Shown: piece by piece, positions 12,701-24,900 of the stretch | How the letters are laid out: every line of letters begins with the position of its first letter | Position numbering within the stretch: position 1 is the first letter of the stretch | Assembly: GCA_964019335.1 (NCBI GenBank) | Contig: OZ025663.1 | Location: forward strand, 151,001 to 215,000 | Reading direction: 5' to 3' | Source of the DNA: Diplonema japonicum | Lineage: Eukaryota > Euglenozoa > Diplonemea > Diplonemida > Diplonemidae | Length of the DNA stretch: 64,000 bases | Translations under genes and position numbers: made by a program | Notes under the pieces: generated by a model | Databases searched by the model: none | What the model was told of the DNA's origin: nothing | Seen by the model: the letters and a program-made list of their open reading frames with translations, nothing else

Positions 12701-15700
12701 ATGGGTTCCTGTCGTCTGGGGAGATCCCAGGCTTGTACTCAACTGACGAGAAAGATTCTAGCATCAACGATATCCGTATGACAGCAAAGAAAGAGTGCGG
12801 GAGGGACTTCCAAGACACTGGCGAGTGGCTGTGGAGATATTTCGTGAACAAGGTTCGATCCAACCTTCACTTCGTGCTGTGCATGAGTCCCGTCGGTGAC
12901 AAGTTCAGGGTAAGGGCCAGGAAGTTCCCTGCCCTCATTTCTGGTTGCGTCATTGACTGGTTCTTCCCATGGCCAGAGGCGGCCCTCTTGGATGTTTCGA
13001 AGCAGCGTATCGGATCCTTCAAAATGGAAACCGACCAGCAGACAAAACAAAGGCTCATGGAATTCATGGCTGCCCTGCACAGGCTCATGCTTCAAATGTC
13101 TGTCGAGTACTTCACACGATTCCGACGCTCTGTCTTCAGTACCCCCAAGTCGTACCTGTCTTTCCTGGAGGCCTACATTGTTGTCTACCAAGAGAAGTTC
13201 CAGCAGATCAACGTTCTTGCTGAGAACATCGGTGGCGGTCTGAAGAAGCTCCACCAGGCGGGTGAGGATGTGCGCCTCATGAAGATCAATCTTGCCGAAA
13301 AGGAGGTTAACCTGCAGCAAGCGACAAAAGAAACAGACGCTCTGCTTTTAGAAATTACAGAAGCGACGGGAGTGGCTGAGAAGAAGGAAAGCGAAGTCGG
13401 GGCTGTGAAGGAGATGTTGTCCCACGACGCGAAGAAAGTGCAAGCTGTGAAGGATGACGCCGAGCAGGACTTGGCTGCGGCACAGCCCATGCTTGAAGCA
13501 GCGAACAAGGCATTGGACTCAATCGACCCCAAAGCCCTCCAGAACGTGAAGAAACTGTCGAACCCGCCAGCCTTGGTGAAGAGGATCCTCGACGGTGTGT
13601 GCATCCTACTGCACGACCCGATGGAGAACAAGCACTGCGAAGCGGTGCCCGAGAAGGGCGGTCTGTGGATCAAGGATTCGTGGGAAGCAGGGAGGCGCTT
13701 CCTTTCGGACATGAAAGCCATCGACAGATTAATCGCCTTCAAGGGAACTGAGGAAGGCGGCCAAGGAAAGAAGGATCAGATTAACGAGGAAACATGTGAA
13801 CTACTGCTGCCTTACCTATGCATGGAGGCGTGGAGTGCGGAGCAGGCCACCAAGTCAGCGAAGGATGTCGCAGGAATGTGCATGTGGGTGCGTGCGATGT
13901 ACGACTACATCGGTATTGCGAAGTTCGTGCAACCTAAGATGGAAACGCTGAGGGAGGCGGAAGCACAGTTGCGTGTTGCGAACAGGAAGCTCGATGAGAA
14001 AGAGGCAGAGCTATCTTTGGTGCAGGAAGACCGTGCAAAGTGCCAGGCGAAGCTTGACAGCGCAAAGTCGAAGAAGCAGGCCTTAGAAGACGATGCTCTG
14101 GCGACGAAGAAAAGAATGGACGCCGCCAACGGGCTCATCGACGCTTTGTCAGGCGAACGTGAGCGCTGGACGACGCAGAGCAACGAGTTCAAGGAACGTG
14201 TCAGGAAGCTTGTCGGTGATGTGGCGCTCAGTTGCGCCTTCATTAGTTACTGCGGGCCTTTCAATGCGGAGTTCCGTCACACCCTGCTGAACGAGCACTA
14301 CTACAACATGTGCCTGAAGCTGAAGATTCCCGTCACAGAGAACATCGGGATCGTGAAGTTCTTGACAACAGAATCACAGATCACTGACTGGCAGATCGAG
14401 GGGCTCCCCTCTGACGACCACTCTGTACAGAACGCCATCATGATCACTTCCAACTTGGGGAACAAAAAGACTGGGAAATATCCTTTGATCGTGGATCCGC
14501 AAGGGCAGGGTTTGAAGTGGCTGCGGTCGAGGTACGCTTCCGGTGTGATCGTGACGCAGTTCACGGACAAGAAGTTCGGAGACCACCTTGCACGCCAGTT
14601 GCAGGACGGGAAGTGCCTCATCGTCGAAAACGTGACAGAGGACATCGACCCCATGATCGACCCAGTGCTGGACAAGGCTATCGTGCGTATGGGCAGAATG
14701 CAGAACATCATCATCAATGACAAGCCGCACGACTTCGACGATGAGTACAAGATGGTGATGACGACTAGGTTACCCAACCCGCTATTCACGCCTGAGATGT
14801 TTGCCAAGACGTTGGTCATTGACATGACTGTCACCATGCAAGGACTGGAACAGCAGTTGCTGGGTCAGGTCATCGGGAAAGAGAAGAGCGAGCTTGAAGA
14901 GGAGCGAGCGAAGCTGATTGAAGAAGTCAACAACAACGAGAAGCGTCTGAAGGAGTTCGAGGACAGGCTGCTTGCACAGCTCGCCGCGTCGAAAGGCAAC
15001 CTTATCGACGACGACGACCTGATCGCCACTCTTGCAGACGCAAAGAAGGCTTCTGCGGAAATTAAGGAAAAACTGGCTGTCGCACAGGAGACAAGAAAAC
15101 GCATCAATTCTGCGTCCGAGGAGTACCGTCCTGTGGCCCTGCGCGGGTCTGTCTTGTATTTCCTTATCGTCGACATGTCCAATGTGTCCAACATGTACCA
15201 AACGTCGTTGCCGCAGTTCCTCGGCCTTTTCCACGATGCCATCAAGCACTCCGAGAAGGCACAGCTCACCACCAAGAGAATCAACAACATCATCTCCCTG
15301 ATGACTAAGGTCGTCTTTGAGTACATGACGCGTGGGCTGTTCTCCGCCCATAGGCTCCTCTTCGTCCTCACAATGGCCTGCAAGATCAAGCTCCACACCA
15401 GGGACAACACCAAGCTGTCCCATGAATCCTTCCAAACCCTCCTTAAGGGTGGTGCAGCACTGTCCATCGCAGAGTCGAGAGTGAAGCCCAACCAATGGCT
15501 GCCCGACAAGGCATGGCTTAACGTCATTGCCCTGTCTGATGGGGCTCCAAAGGCCTTTAAGATGCTTCCCGACTGCATTGCGCGTTCCGAGCGTGCCTGG
15601 AAGGAGTGGTATGACATTGAGGCGCCTGAGAGCACACCGGTGCCGGAGATTGATGACAAGCTGGAGCCGTTTGACCGCTTGCTTGTTGTGAGAGCCCTGC

Positions 15701-17739
15701 GTGAAGACAGAGCCATGCTTGGCGCCCTGAACTACGTGTCGAACATCCTCGGGAAGGACTACGCCGAGCCGCTGCAGCTAGACTTCGAACAAGTGATCGA
15801 CACCACTACTGGCCTGACGCCCATCATCTTCTTGCTCAGTCAGGGGTCCGACCCGTCCGCCCTGATCGAGGCCTCTGCTAAAAAGAGGAAGAAACAAATC
15901 ATCCCACAAGGAGGTATCTCCATGGGACAAGGCCAGGAACAGGCTGCCATGGATGCCACGCTGACGTCATTCCAAGGCTCGGGCGAGTGGGCACTGCTCC
16001 AGAACTGCCATTTAGGGCTGACCTTCCTTGCAGACTTGGAGGACACTTTAGTAAAGTTTGACCCCGAGGCCATTGGTGAAGAGGCAAGAGTGCTCATCAC
16101 AAGCGAGCCGCATCCTAAGTTCCCCATTGGGCTGCTGCAGATGTCCATCAAACTGACGAACGAGCCGCCGCCGGGTATTAAGGCGGGCATCAAGAGGTCG
16201 TATGGGTGGTTCAACCAAGAGATGCTTGACAGCTACAGAAGGCCAGAATGGCGCCCGATGCTGTTCGCGCAGTGCTTCATTCACTCGAATGTTGTGGAGA
16301 GGAGGAAGTTCGGGCCGATTGGGTTCTGCATCCCGTACGAGTTCAACCAAGGCGACTGGCAGGCCAGCGTGCAATTCCTGCAGAATCACATGGCGACCAT
16401 CGGGGACGACGTGAAGAAGGGCGCACAAGTGTCGTGGATCACAGTGCGGTACATGATCTCCGAGATCCAGTACGGCGGCCGTATCACAGACACAAAGGAC
16501 AGGACAATGTTTAACACTATTTGCGAGGTCTGCATGAGCGACAAGATCTTGGCCCCTGAATACAAATTCTACACGTTCCCTGGGGGGAACCAAGGGTACG
16601 GGATACCCATGTTCGAGGAATACGCCAAACACAAAGAATACCTTGACGGCTACCCTGAGGTGGACCCGCCGGAGGTGTTCGGACTACACAGCAACGCCGA
16701 TATTATTTACAGAACAAGACAATCACAACAGACGTTGGGAACCATTCTGGACATCCAGCCGCGTGGGGCCGGCGCAGGCGGTGGGAAGTCACCCGATGAG
16801 ACTGTGATAGAGCTTGCAGACGACTTTTTAAAACGTCTTCCTGTAGACTGGAAGCTTGACGCAGTGCGCGACCTCATGAAAAAGATTAACGCAACCCTCC
16901 CGCTGAACATCTTCTGCAGACAGGAAATCGAAAGGTTGAACGTGTGCATCAAACTCATCAGAACCACCTTGAAAGACCTAAAACTGGCCATCGCAGGTGT
17001 TGTCGTCATGTCCCCGCACTTACAAGAAGCAAGGGATAATTTATATGACGCGAAAGTACCTCCGAAGTGGGTGATCGTATCATGGCCAAGCGCAACAATG
17101 GGACTGTGGTTTGAAGAAGTTCTAACAAGGCAGCGGCAGCTTGATTCCTGGAGCAAGGAAGACCGCCCACCAAAGTTCTGGCTCACAGGTTTTTACAACC
17201 CCCAAGGGTTTTTAACATCAGTCCGGCAGGAGGTCACCCGTGCTCATAAGAATGAAGGCTGGGCTCTCGACGATGTCGTTCTACGCACAGAAGTCCAGAA
17301 AATGGAAAAACACGAAGTCGACCGTCCGCCTTCAGAAGGGGTTTATGTGTTTGGGCTATATCTTGAAGGTGCAGGATGGGACAAGGGAAAACAGCGTCTT
17401 AAAGACCCTCTTCCCAAGGAATCTCCTAAAGAACTACCGGTCCTCTACGTCACTGCCGTTCAAGGTGACGATGGTAAGAAGCAGCCGGGCCAGCAACGGA
17501 ACAAACAAGTATGGGGAGTTTAAAATAAATAAATAAAATAAAAAAAAAGGTCATTAACAAATTCGACTGTCCTGTGTACAAGTACCCCAGGAGGAATGAC
17601 ATCAACTGGATTTTCGACGTGCAGTTGAACTGCGAAGAAGAAAAGCATCATTGGCAGGTATTGTTTATTATTATTATTATTTTTTTTTTAATTATACCAA
17701 CAGCTCCGTGGTGCTTGCTTGTTGTGCACGGTCGAATAA
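3715..17739 (+). CDS. Outer-arm axonemal dynein heavy chain, DNAH5/DNAH8 type
   Basis: This is the motor subunit of the ciliary outer dynein arm, which moves along the B-tubule by ATP hydrolysis. Exons are 3715-17508, 17550-17657 and 17704-17739 (about 4645 residues, normal for the family). The start is the ATG at 3715. The N-terminal tail (DHC_N1/N2, about 1-1800) is followed by six AAA modules. P-loops are GPAGTGKT (1908, AAA1), GPDGVGKT (2190, AAA2), GGSGTAKT (2549, AAA3) and GVGGSGKQ (2925, AAA4). The coiled-coil stalk and microtubule-binding region lie near 3150-3520. AAA1 reads WGCFDEFNRI with LPVLSVVAQQ, as in DNAH5/8. The two terminal introns (41 and 46 nt) are required: without them the protein stops early after KQVWGV, whereas splicing restores the family C-terminus with DCPVYKYPRRND and LRGACLLC. 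The 13.8-kb first exon has no other intron. Confidence 0.95.
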
Positions 17740-18180
17740 GATTGAAAATGAGTTTTTTTTTGTCCCCCTCCCCCCTTTTTTTTCTTTTTGATGTTAATAA
17801 TTTTTGATTACACCCAAGGGGGGGGGAGAAAGAAAAAAAAGCAACTCAAGTCAACATTTTTTTCTTCTATCTGGGCGTCCTGCCACATACCGCAGGTGTC
17901 TCTTTAGGTGTCTCTTTTTTTTTTCTATTCATTCTTTCTTTTATTAAAAAAAAGTAAAAGGGGGCTTTTTTTTTTCTTTTAAAAAAAAACTCCCGGGAGG
18001 GAGAGGATAACCTTATTTTTTTATTTTTTATTTTGTTACGTGGGATATCCCCCCCCCCCCCCCCCCCTCTTCCCCCCTCTCCCTTTGATATCCCCCACCC
18101 CATAATAATATTTTCTTTTTTTTTCTCTCCTTTTTCAAAAAAAAAAAAAAAAAAGCACCTAAAAAAAAAAAAAAATTAAA
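17740..18180. other. Non-coding spacer with homopolymers and repeat copy 2
   Basis: No gene. It contains the second copy of the 24-nt element, a directly repeated AGGTGTCTCTTT (17893-17904 and 17906-17917 approximately), a long C run near 18049-18067, two GATATCCC motifs, and an A-rich leader just before the next ATG. Confidence 0.6.
17874..17897 (+). repeat. 24-nt repeated hairpin element, copy 2
   Basis: Identical over 24 nt to 2738-2761, with the same 5-bp stem and 8-nt loop. It lies 135 bp after the end of the dynein gene and about 280 bp before the zinc-finger gene. Confidence 0.6.
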
Positions 18181-18834
18181 ATGTATGCCACAGACCTACC
18201 GTGCGATGAGAACACAAATGTGATGGCACAATTGACAGAGTTTTTCGCCACTAAGTTGGTGAAGAAGGGGATGCGGCAGGTGGAGCCGTTCGAGGACCCG
18301 ACACTTCGGCAGTGCATTTCCGAGTTTCGTGAAGTTGTAAGGACTGTGGTCCAGGGAGGGCTGGTCTTGGCGTCTGAGTGGGAAACTAATTGCGAAACTT
18401 TCAGCAATAAGTGGATCACCCTCAGCCACTGGGTCTGCCCTGTGCGACTGGCCGAGTTCGTTAAGGAATTGGGGAAAAACTGGGAATGGGAAGGCACACT
18501 AACGGAGAAGAAAAAAACCCCACCCAAAGACTTCATCAAAAAGAAGGAAAAGAAGGACAGAGTCACCGCAGAGCAAAAAGTGTACCATTGCCCTCTCTGC
18601 AATATTCACTGCAATTCCCAAGCTCAAATGACGATCCATCTGAAGGGGTCTAGACATGCAGAATCTACATCTTCGACTGCGTCGATCTCCTCTCAAAGTT
18701 ATGAAGTTTCTTCAGAAGACGACAGTCTATCTGAATCGCAGGATGAAACGAGAACTCCAAAGGACGACGCTGGGACCTATGATTTGGAGCTTTTGCTCCA
18801 CAACGTGAAGCTGACCCTTAATGGGATGAACTAA
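18181..18834 (+). CDS. U1/JAZ-type C2H2 zinc-finger protein
   Basis: This 217-residue protein has one C2H2 finger at about residues 139-159, with the pattern YHCPLCNIHCNSQAQMTIHL followed by KGSRH. The spacing and the H-x5-H end are those of the zf-met/JAZ/U1-C group, whose members bind double-stranded RNA or RNA-protein complexes. The N-terminal 100 residues look folded (many Trp and aromatic residues) and match nothing I recognise. A Lys-rich linker (about 108-130) precedes the finger, and a Ser/Glu/Asp-rich tail follows it. A nuclear or RNA-linked role is plausible from the finger alone. The ATG follows an A-rich leader. Confidence 0.8.
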   Translation: MYATDLPCDENTNVMAQLTEFFATKLVKKGMRQVEPFEDPTLRQCISEFREVVRTVVQGGLVLASEWETNCETFSNKWITLSHWVCPVRLAEFVKELGKNWEWEGTLTEKKKTPPKDFIKKKEKKDRVTAEQKVYHCPLCNIHCNSQAQMTIHLKGSRHAESTSSTASISSQSYEVSSEDDSLSESQDETRTPKDDAGTYDLELLLHNVKLTLNGMN

Positions 18835-18936
18835 AAATAAAAAAAAAAAAAATATTTTTCTGAAAAAAGGAATGAGTAAAAGAGCGGAAGGGAGAATACA
18901 AGGAGATTACAAAAGAAAGGGGGAAAGAGTTGGGTA

Positions 18937-18967
<31 letters not shown>

Positions 18968-20328
18968 AAAAACCTTTTTGAAACAAAAGAAAAGAAAAAA
19001 AAAAGTGTAAGAGACACCTCACTTTATTTTCTTTTGAAGGTTTTTTTTCTTCTTCTTTTTTTTTTTTTTTTTTTTTTATTCCCGCTCCCTTTTTTTTTCC
19101 CCCTCCTTTTCTTTTCTCCTTTGTTTTCCTTTCCTTCCTCTTTTCTTGTTTTTCTTTTTTTTTTTCTCTTTTTTTTTTGGTGGGTAGCTAATACGCCCCC
19201 TCCCCCTGGGAATGTTTCTTGCATGCTTGGGGGGGTTTTTCTTTTCTCTCTCTTCCCTTTTTTGTCTTTTTTTTCTTTCTCTTTGTTTTTCTCTCCCTTC
19301 CACACCCCATGTTTTCTCATTCTTGTCTTATTTAAAGAGTTGAAAGGGAAAAAAAAAAAAAGTTTACTTTCTTCCTCCCTGTCTATTTACCATTCTCGAT
19401 GGAACAAAAAAAAAAAAAAGAAAAAAAAAAAAAAAAAAAACTGGGTGCCCAATTATTATGGATGTAAAAAAATTTTCTTCTTGGGGCAGGCAAATTTATA
19501 GCCCCTTGGTGTTCTGAAGTTTATTACACCATACCGGTTGGCCCCCTTCCCCCCTTTACAAAATATTTTAATACCCATGTTCAGTTCCCGACAACATGGA
19601 ATACACCACCCCCCTCAATTTATTTTCTTTTTTTTTTCTTTTTTTTTCCCCCCACTTCTCCCTAACTTTTATCCCGTTCCCTTCCCCCCTGGACCTGTCT
19701 GCGCTCTGGCGTTTAGACATTCCTCAAGTGACTTTATTTCCAATTGACGCTTCTCTCGCTCACTTTTCTTTTTCCTTCTTTTCTTGGCCTCCCTTTTTCT
19801 TTTTGGTGTTTTTTTTTTTTTTTTTTTTTTTTTTCATTTCTTCTTTAGCTCTAATCCTTCTATTGCTTTCACTTTGTTATTATTGCTAATACCCTCTTAC
19901 AATTGGCTGATAATCAAGGAGAAGGTCATTGGACTGCGGGAAAAAGGAAAAAAAAAAAAAAAATAAAGATGAAATGAAATACATAAATAAAAGGGAGGTG
20001 GCTTTGTGTTTTAAGAAAAGATGGAAAAAAAAAAGAATTGAAAAACAAAAAGAAGAAAAGAGAGCGTTTGATAGGGAATAAATAGAAGGTTTATTTCGAA
20101 GGAGGGGGAGAGGGATACAAAAAAAAGGGGGGGGAGAGGAAAAACAAAAATAAAAGAGCAAAAAAAAAAATGAAAGGAAATGTACTGAGAAGGGGGGGGG
20201 AGGTATTACAGCAAAACTCCCTCCCCCCTTTTTTTTTCCCTTCATTTTCTTTTTTTATTTCTTTTTTTCTTCTTCTTCTTCTTTCCCCTGTGCGCAATGT
20301 AGCATGAAACAACAACAAAAAAACCCCT

Positions 20329-20362
<34 letters not shown>

Positions 20363-20815
20363 TTGAATACCTTCTTTTTCTCTCTCCAGAGGGGCAGGGG
20401 TGATTAATTAGTTTCTTTTTTTTATTGTATTAAAAGAGACTTTAATGCTCATAGGTGCAATTTGACTACACCTCCTCTCTTTTTTTTTTTTTCCCCCGCC
20501 GGGAAAAAAAAAAGAATCCTAGTCTGACTACTTTTTTTTTTTTTACCCCCTTTTTTTATGTGAAATTTTTTCTCTTTGAAACCAGTTTTACCAAACAATG
20601 AAATCTGGTTGCGTTGAAAGAATCTCTGTGCTGTGTCTTCCCCCCCCCCCCCCCCCCCACCCCCTCTCCCCTTCTTTTTATGATGACGAACTTTAAAAGT
20701 TATCAAATAAAAGAAGAAAAAAAAAACTTGGGTGATAGTGTGTTTGCATCTTGTTATTTAAATATTAGGTAAATAATTTGCTACATGTTTCTGCACTTCA
20801 AAGAATAACCTTTAC

Positions 20816-20849
<34 letters not shown>

Positions 20850-21269
20850 GCTTATTTTTTTCTTTTTCTTTCTCTCCTCCCTAAAAAACTGTACTCTCAC
20901 TGAAGGGGACTTGGCGGGGAGGAGGGAAAAAAAAAGAGAAAAGGAGAACAAAAAAAAAGAAGAAGAAGAAACTGAATAAAATCAAAAAAAAAGGAGGGCT
21001 AGCTCTTTCACTGCAAAGATGTGGTCTTTCAAAAAAAAAAAAAAGAAAGAAAGATGCTAATGATAACAATACGAAAGTTTATCTTTCTCCCCCCCCCCCC
21101 CTTCTTTTACTTATATTTTCTGTCCCCCCCTTTTTTTGAACGTGCCTTTTATGACTTTCTTTTTGAAAGAGAAGAAAAGATGGTTTTATTTACCCCAAAC
21201 TGCTTTCTCTTGAAATCACTCTATTTTCTTCTCCGAGAAGTGATCTCAGTTATTTCAGCCAGCGGGGCG

Positions 21270-21310
21270 GGTTACAGCCGGGTGAAGACGCCTGAAAAGC
21301 CGCTGTAACC
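21270..21310. ncRNA. Candidate structured RNA: 9-bp stem-loop
   Basis: GGTTACAGC (21270-21278) and GCTGTAACC (21302-21310) are perfect inverted repeats around a 23-nt loop. It lies in a normal-complexity island with no reading frame. No known RNA family was recognised. Confidence 0.3.
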
Positions 21311-21421
21311 AAAAGCCGAAAGTTGGCCTCAAGTAGACATACACCCTAAAGCAATAAGTGTTCACCCTGATTTCCTTCGAAAGCGGCTTGTTAGTAAATA
21401 AAAAAAAAAAAAATGTGTTTA

Positions 21422-21496
21422 GAAAATCAGCACCAGATTTCACTTGGGGTCACCTTTTTTTTAACTCGTTCGTGAAATCGGGTAATCTGATTTTTC
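21422..21496. ncRNA. Candidate structured RNA: two-tier stem
   Basis: An outer stem pairs GAAAATCAG (21422-21430) with CTGATTTTTC (21487-21496, one bulged T). An inner stem pairs GATTTCAC (21436-21443) with GTGAAATC (21472-21479). Nested complementary arms with internal loops are more RNA-like than a single chance repeat, but no family is identified. Confidence 0.3.
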
Positions 21497-21651
21497 ATAA
21501 ATTGATAGTTTTTTTTTTTTTTTTTTTTTCTTGGCTTCTTTCACTGCAAAGAAGCTGAGAAGAGAGAAAAAAAATTTTTAAGAAAAAGAGAGGCCATCAC
21601 CACCACCCCCCCCCCCCCCCCCCCTCCCCCTAGTTATTATACCGTATACCC

Positions 21652-21719
21652 AACCACAGGCAAAGGCAAGCGGTCAGCCTAAAAAGGGCAGCGCTTGCCT
21701 TGGTTAGTTTTTTTTTTTT
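21652..21719 (+). ncRNA. Candidate small RNA: stem-loop followed by T run
   Basis: AAGGCAAGCG (21663-21672) pairs perfectly with CGCTTGCCTT (21692-21701), and AACC/GGTT (21652-21655, 21702-21705) can extend the stem. A run of 12 T (21708-21719) begins two bases after the stem. Stem plus T run is the shape of an RNA polymerase III transcript end, but T runs are everywhere in this window, so this is suggestive only. Confidence 0.35.
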
Positions 21720-21974
21720 GTTTTACCGTCTCTCTCTCCCCGCTTCGCCCCAGGTGGGGCGGAAAAAAAAAAGATTGAGAGAGAAAATATATATCGAAAG
21801 GAAAGAGAGTGGGGGGGAAAAAAACCAACGGGGGGCCTAAAAGAATCTTTTTTTAGCATTGCCCGCAAACCACAAACCCCCTCCTACGCCCCCCCCCCCC
21901 CCCCCCCCCACCATTCCTTTCCCCCCTTCCACAGACCCGCCCTTTCCAACCTCCCCCCCCCCTTACCACGTTTC

Positions 21975-24900
21975 ATGACACCGCAACAGGGAGGGGGGGT
22001 AGGAGAGCAAGCACGGGCTCCCTCAATGCAGTGTGTGTGGGTGGTGCAAGGTGAAGATGTGTTGAGATACCAGGAAGGCACTCCCTTGGAGGCGATTCAA
22101 GGAGACGTCGGCCGGGATCGTGCTATTGTGGAAGTAGGTACTGGGTTTCACGTGAATGGCAAAGCAGAGAAAGGCATCTACAAGGTAGTAACAGGTGATG
22201 AAGGTGACATGTGCCGCATTTGTCGGGGTGACGAGACGACAGGCTCCCTCGTGAGGCCTTGTGCCTGCAGTGGTAGTATTGCCTTCACGCACAGGAAGTG
22301 CACCGTCGCCTGGGCTCTCCGGCAGGGAAAGGTCGACTGCGAGCTGTGCAGAAAAACCTTCGCCCTCCGCAAAATGTACTCCACCACAGCCCCCTCCTTG
22401 TCCGGCCTTCGTGCCCCACACGTCTTCTGGAACCTCCTCAGAGCGTCCCTCGCACGCATATCTAGCACAGCTGCCGTCTATTTCTACTACGCCCTCTCTT
22501 GTGGCATTCTTCTCCCTTACGTCGTTTATTTAATGTGGCGTCTTTCTCTCACCGACCTCATCACCTCAACCTCGCACCTCGCACTCCCTACCACGCCCCT
22601 TGAGGCCCTCTTTCAGGTACTTGAAGGTGGTCTTGTACTCCCGATTGCAGCCCTGTTGGTGTGCTGCAAGGTCGCTTGGGACTCTTGGCTCAACGACAAC
22701 TGGGTGTCCGTCACTGCGATCAAAGCTCTAAAGGAGAACCTGCTCGAGGCGGAGGAGCGTCTCCATGTCATGAACCTGCAAGTAGCCACCGACAAGAGTC
22801 TTTCGTGTGATGCCACTGTCAGCGCTGCCCTTTCACTCGTTGCTGCTGCATACCCTCATGACCGGAGGAGCGTCACAGGCATTGTGCGTGACAAACAAGT
22901 AGTGGCCGCTGTGCTGCACCACATTGGGCAGGACGACATGGTTGAGACCCTGTGCAACGTGGCACAGGTGAAGGTCCTCGAGGACGATGGCGATATTGCG
23001 ACAATCCAAGTAGATGACCAGACCCTCAAGGTGCCCTGCGTGCTGCTGAGCGACGTCGTTGAGGTGGAGCTGACACCTGACCAACACAGCATCGACAAGC
23101 TGCCCTTGGAACTGGTCAGAGTCGATGAAGGGTCTGCCGTCACTTCCGAGACCATTGAAGCTGTCGCCCAGGTGCTGCAAGACAAGCAGCAGCGTGGCGA
23201 GGTAGTGATTGAGCCTGATGGGACAGTCAAGCAGCATGTGTCACAGACAGGTGATGAGGTGTCGGAGGCTGTGGCTTTCTTCAACACACACTTGCATCCG
23301 GTGCCCCTTGCCATGCATCTCTTTTACATAGTATTTCTACCTCTCAATGCTGGAAGGCTCATTGAGCTCGCGCTCTTTGAGGGCCACAAGCAAGGTACCC
23401 CTTTGCTGCCGTCCCCGTGGTGGCAGGTCAACAGGCTGTCATCCTTCTGGGTGTTCCTTTTGGGGTATGTTGCGGTTCATTTGGTTGCCGTGCAGGTGTT
23501 AGCTGTGGTGGGGCTTGGCTTTAGCGACGTGATAGCTGACAAAACCTTCTTCCCTATGAGGGTGCGCCACTGTGCCGCGGCTGTCTCTGTGTGCCTGCGC
23601 AGCATGCTGTTCTACTCGAAGTCCAAGCTGCTCGTCTGGTGGGTTGCGCTGCAGGCCTTTGTCGACGTTGTCGCGCTGCCCATCGTTTCGGGCTTCATCC
23701 TTGTGGTCCTTACGAACCAGCAGCTTGTACTAGGGGCCTCCACTTCAGTAACCATTCCCATCCACCCTCCAGAGACCTTCACCTCTCCGAACACATCGCT
23801 GCCTTCTGAGGTCTTTGGCCTTCCTGGCTCGGATGTACTCAACGTCCACAGCGAGGCGGTGCTCCCATCAGCGTTGCAGGAGATGCCTGAGTGGGCACAG
23901 GTTGTGGAGGAGTTTGTGCACGAGCTGTGTTTACTTCGAAGCGCAGACATGGATCTGAACTGGTTCTCCGTGTGGGCGTTCGGGGGTGGCTTCTTGTGGT
24001 TCACAGGGCTCGACGTGCTGGTTCTTGCCTCCTCTGTGCGGAGCAGGGCATTGGAGCAGATATTTTGGTTTTTGCCTGTGGCAGCATGGGCCGATAATCC
24101 CATCAAATGGGCCGTCAATACGACAGCTCTGAAGCAAATCCTCTTCTGGTTCGTGTCTGTCGGCGTGGTGTGGGCGTATGCTGTGGCGGTCATACGAACG
24201 CCCCTTAAGGTGGCTAGTGCCGTCTGCCCGTGGATGTTCCCCCTCAGGCTTGTACACCTTGACCCAGCACGGTTTGCCGCAGATCTGTTCTTTCTGAACA
24301 TCTGCCTCATTGCGTCGGACAAGGTGAAGCTCGCAACGGTGTTCACCAACGGGGTGACGAAGGTCCTCACTAGCTTGGTGGACCATCTCCTCTTGCGTTC
24401 CTTCATCTTCGGCAACACGGACGACGTGCCCCCACAGCCATACAACACTTACGTCGTGCAGGATGGTGTCATCGTGTACCTCCCACCGCAGCTTCATCTG
24501 CGCACCTTCACATTAATCGTCAGCACGTGGATAACAAAGACAGCTGCCGCCGTCGTGCTTATCAGTGTTCCCCTCATCCTTGGGTCAGTGTCACTGTATG
24601 TTAAGTCCGACGCCTGCGCGCTTGACTGTCTACTAGTCGGTGCTTGCATCGCTGCCTTCATCCCCTACATGCTGTGGCACCTCTACGAGGTGATGAACAA
24701 GGAGGCACCAGACGATGTGCTCGACGCCTTCAAAGTCCTCCTCCTCCTCAGACGGCCACTGCCTCGACAGGAGCGCTTCCCTGAACCACCGCAGCAGCCG
24801 GAGCAAGCCCAGATAGCACCTCCTGAAGATGAGCAACCTGAGATCCAAGCAGCAGAGACGGAGCAGTTGGGGAATAACCGTGATGAAACCGAGGAAGGAA

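Larger units (their letters stand above)
18835..21974. other. 3.1-kb gene-poor region of homopolymer tracts
   Basis: No protein gene found. The region is dominated by A, T, C and G runs, and its reading frames encode only Phe, Lys, Pro or Gly runs. Islands of normal complexity occur at about 19480-19760 and 21180-21790. The second contains four inverted-repeat structures listed separately. AGAGACACCT near 19010-19019 is the reverse complement of the AGGTGTCTCT repeat at about 17893-17915. CTTTCACTGCAAAGA occurs twice (about 21006 and 21539). Confidence 0.55.

Noticed and set aside
19034-19501. Long Phe- and Lys-rich frames in the 19-21 kb region
   Set aside because: They are products of T and A runs and are not genes.
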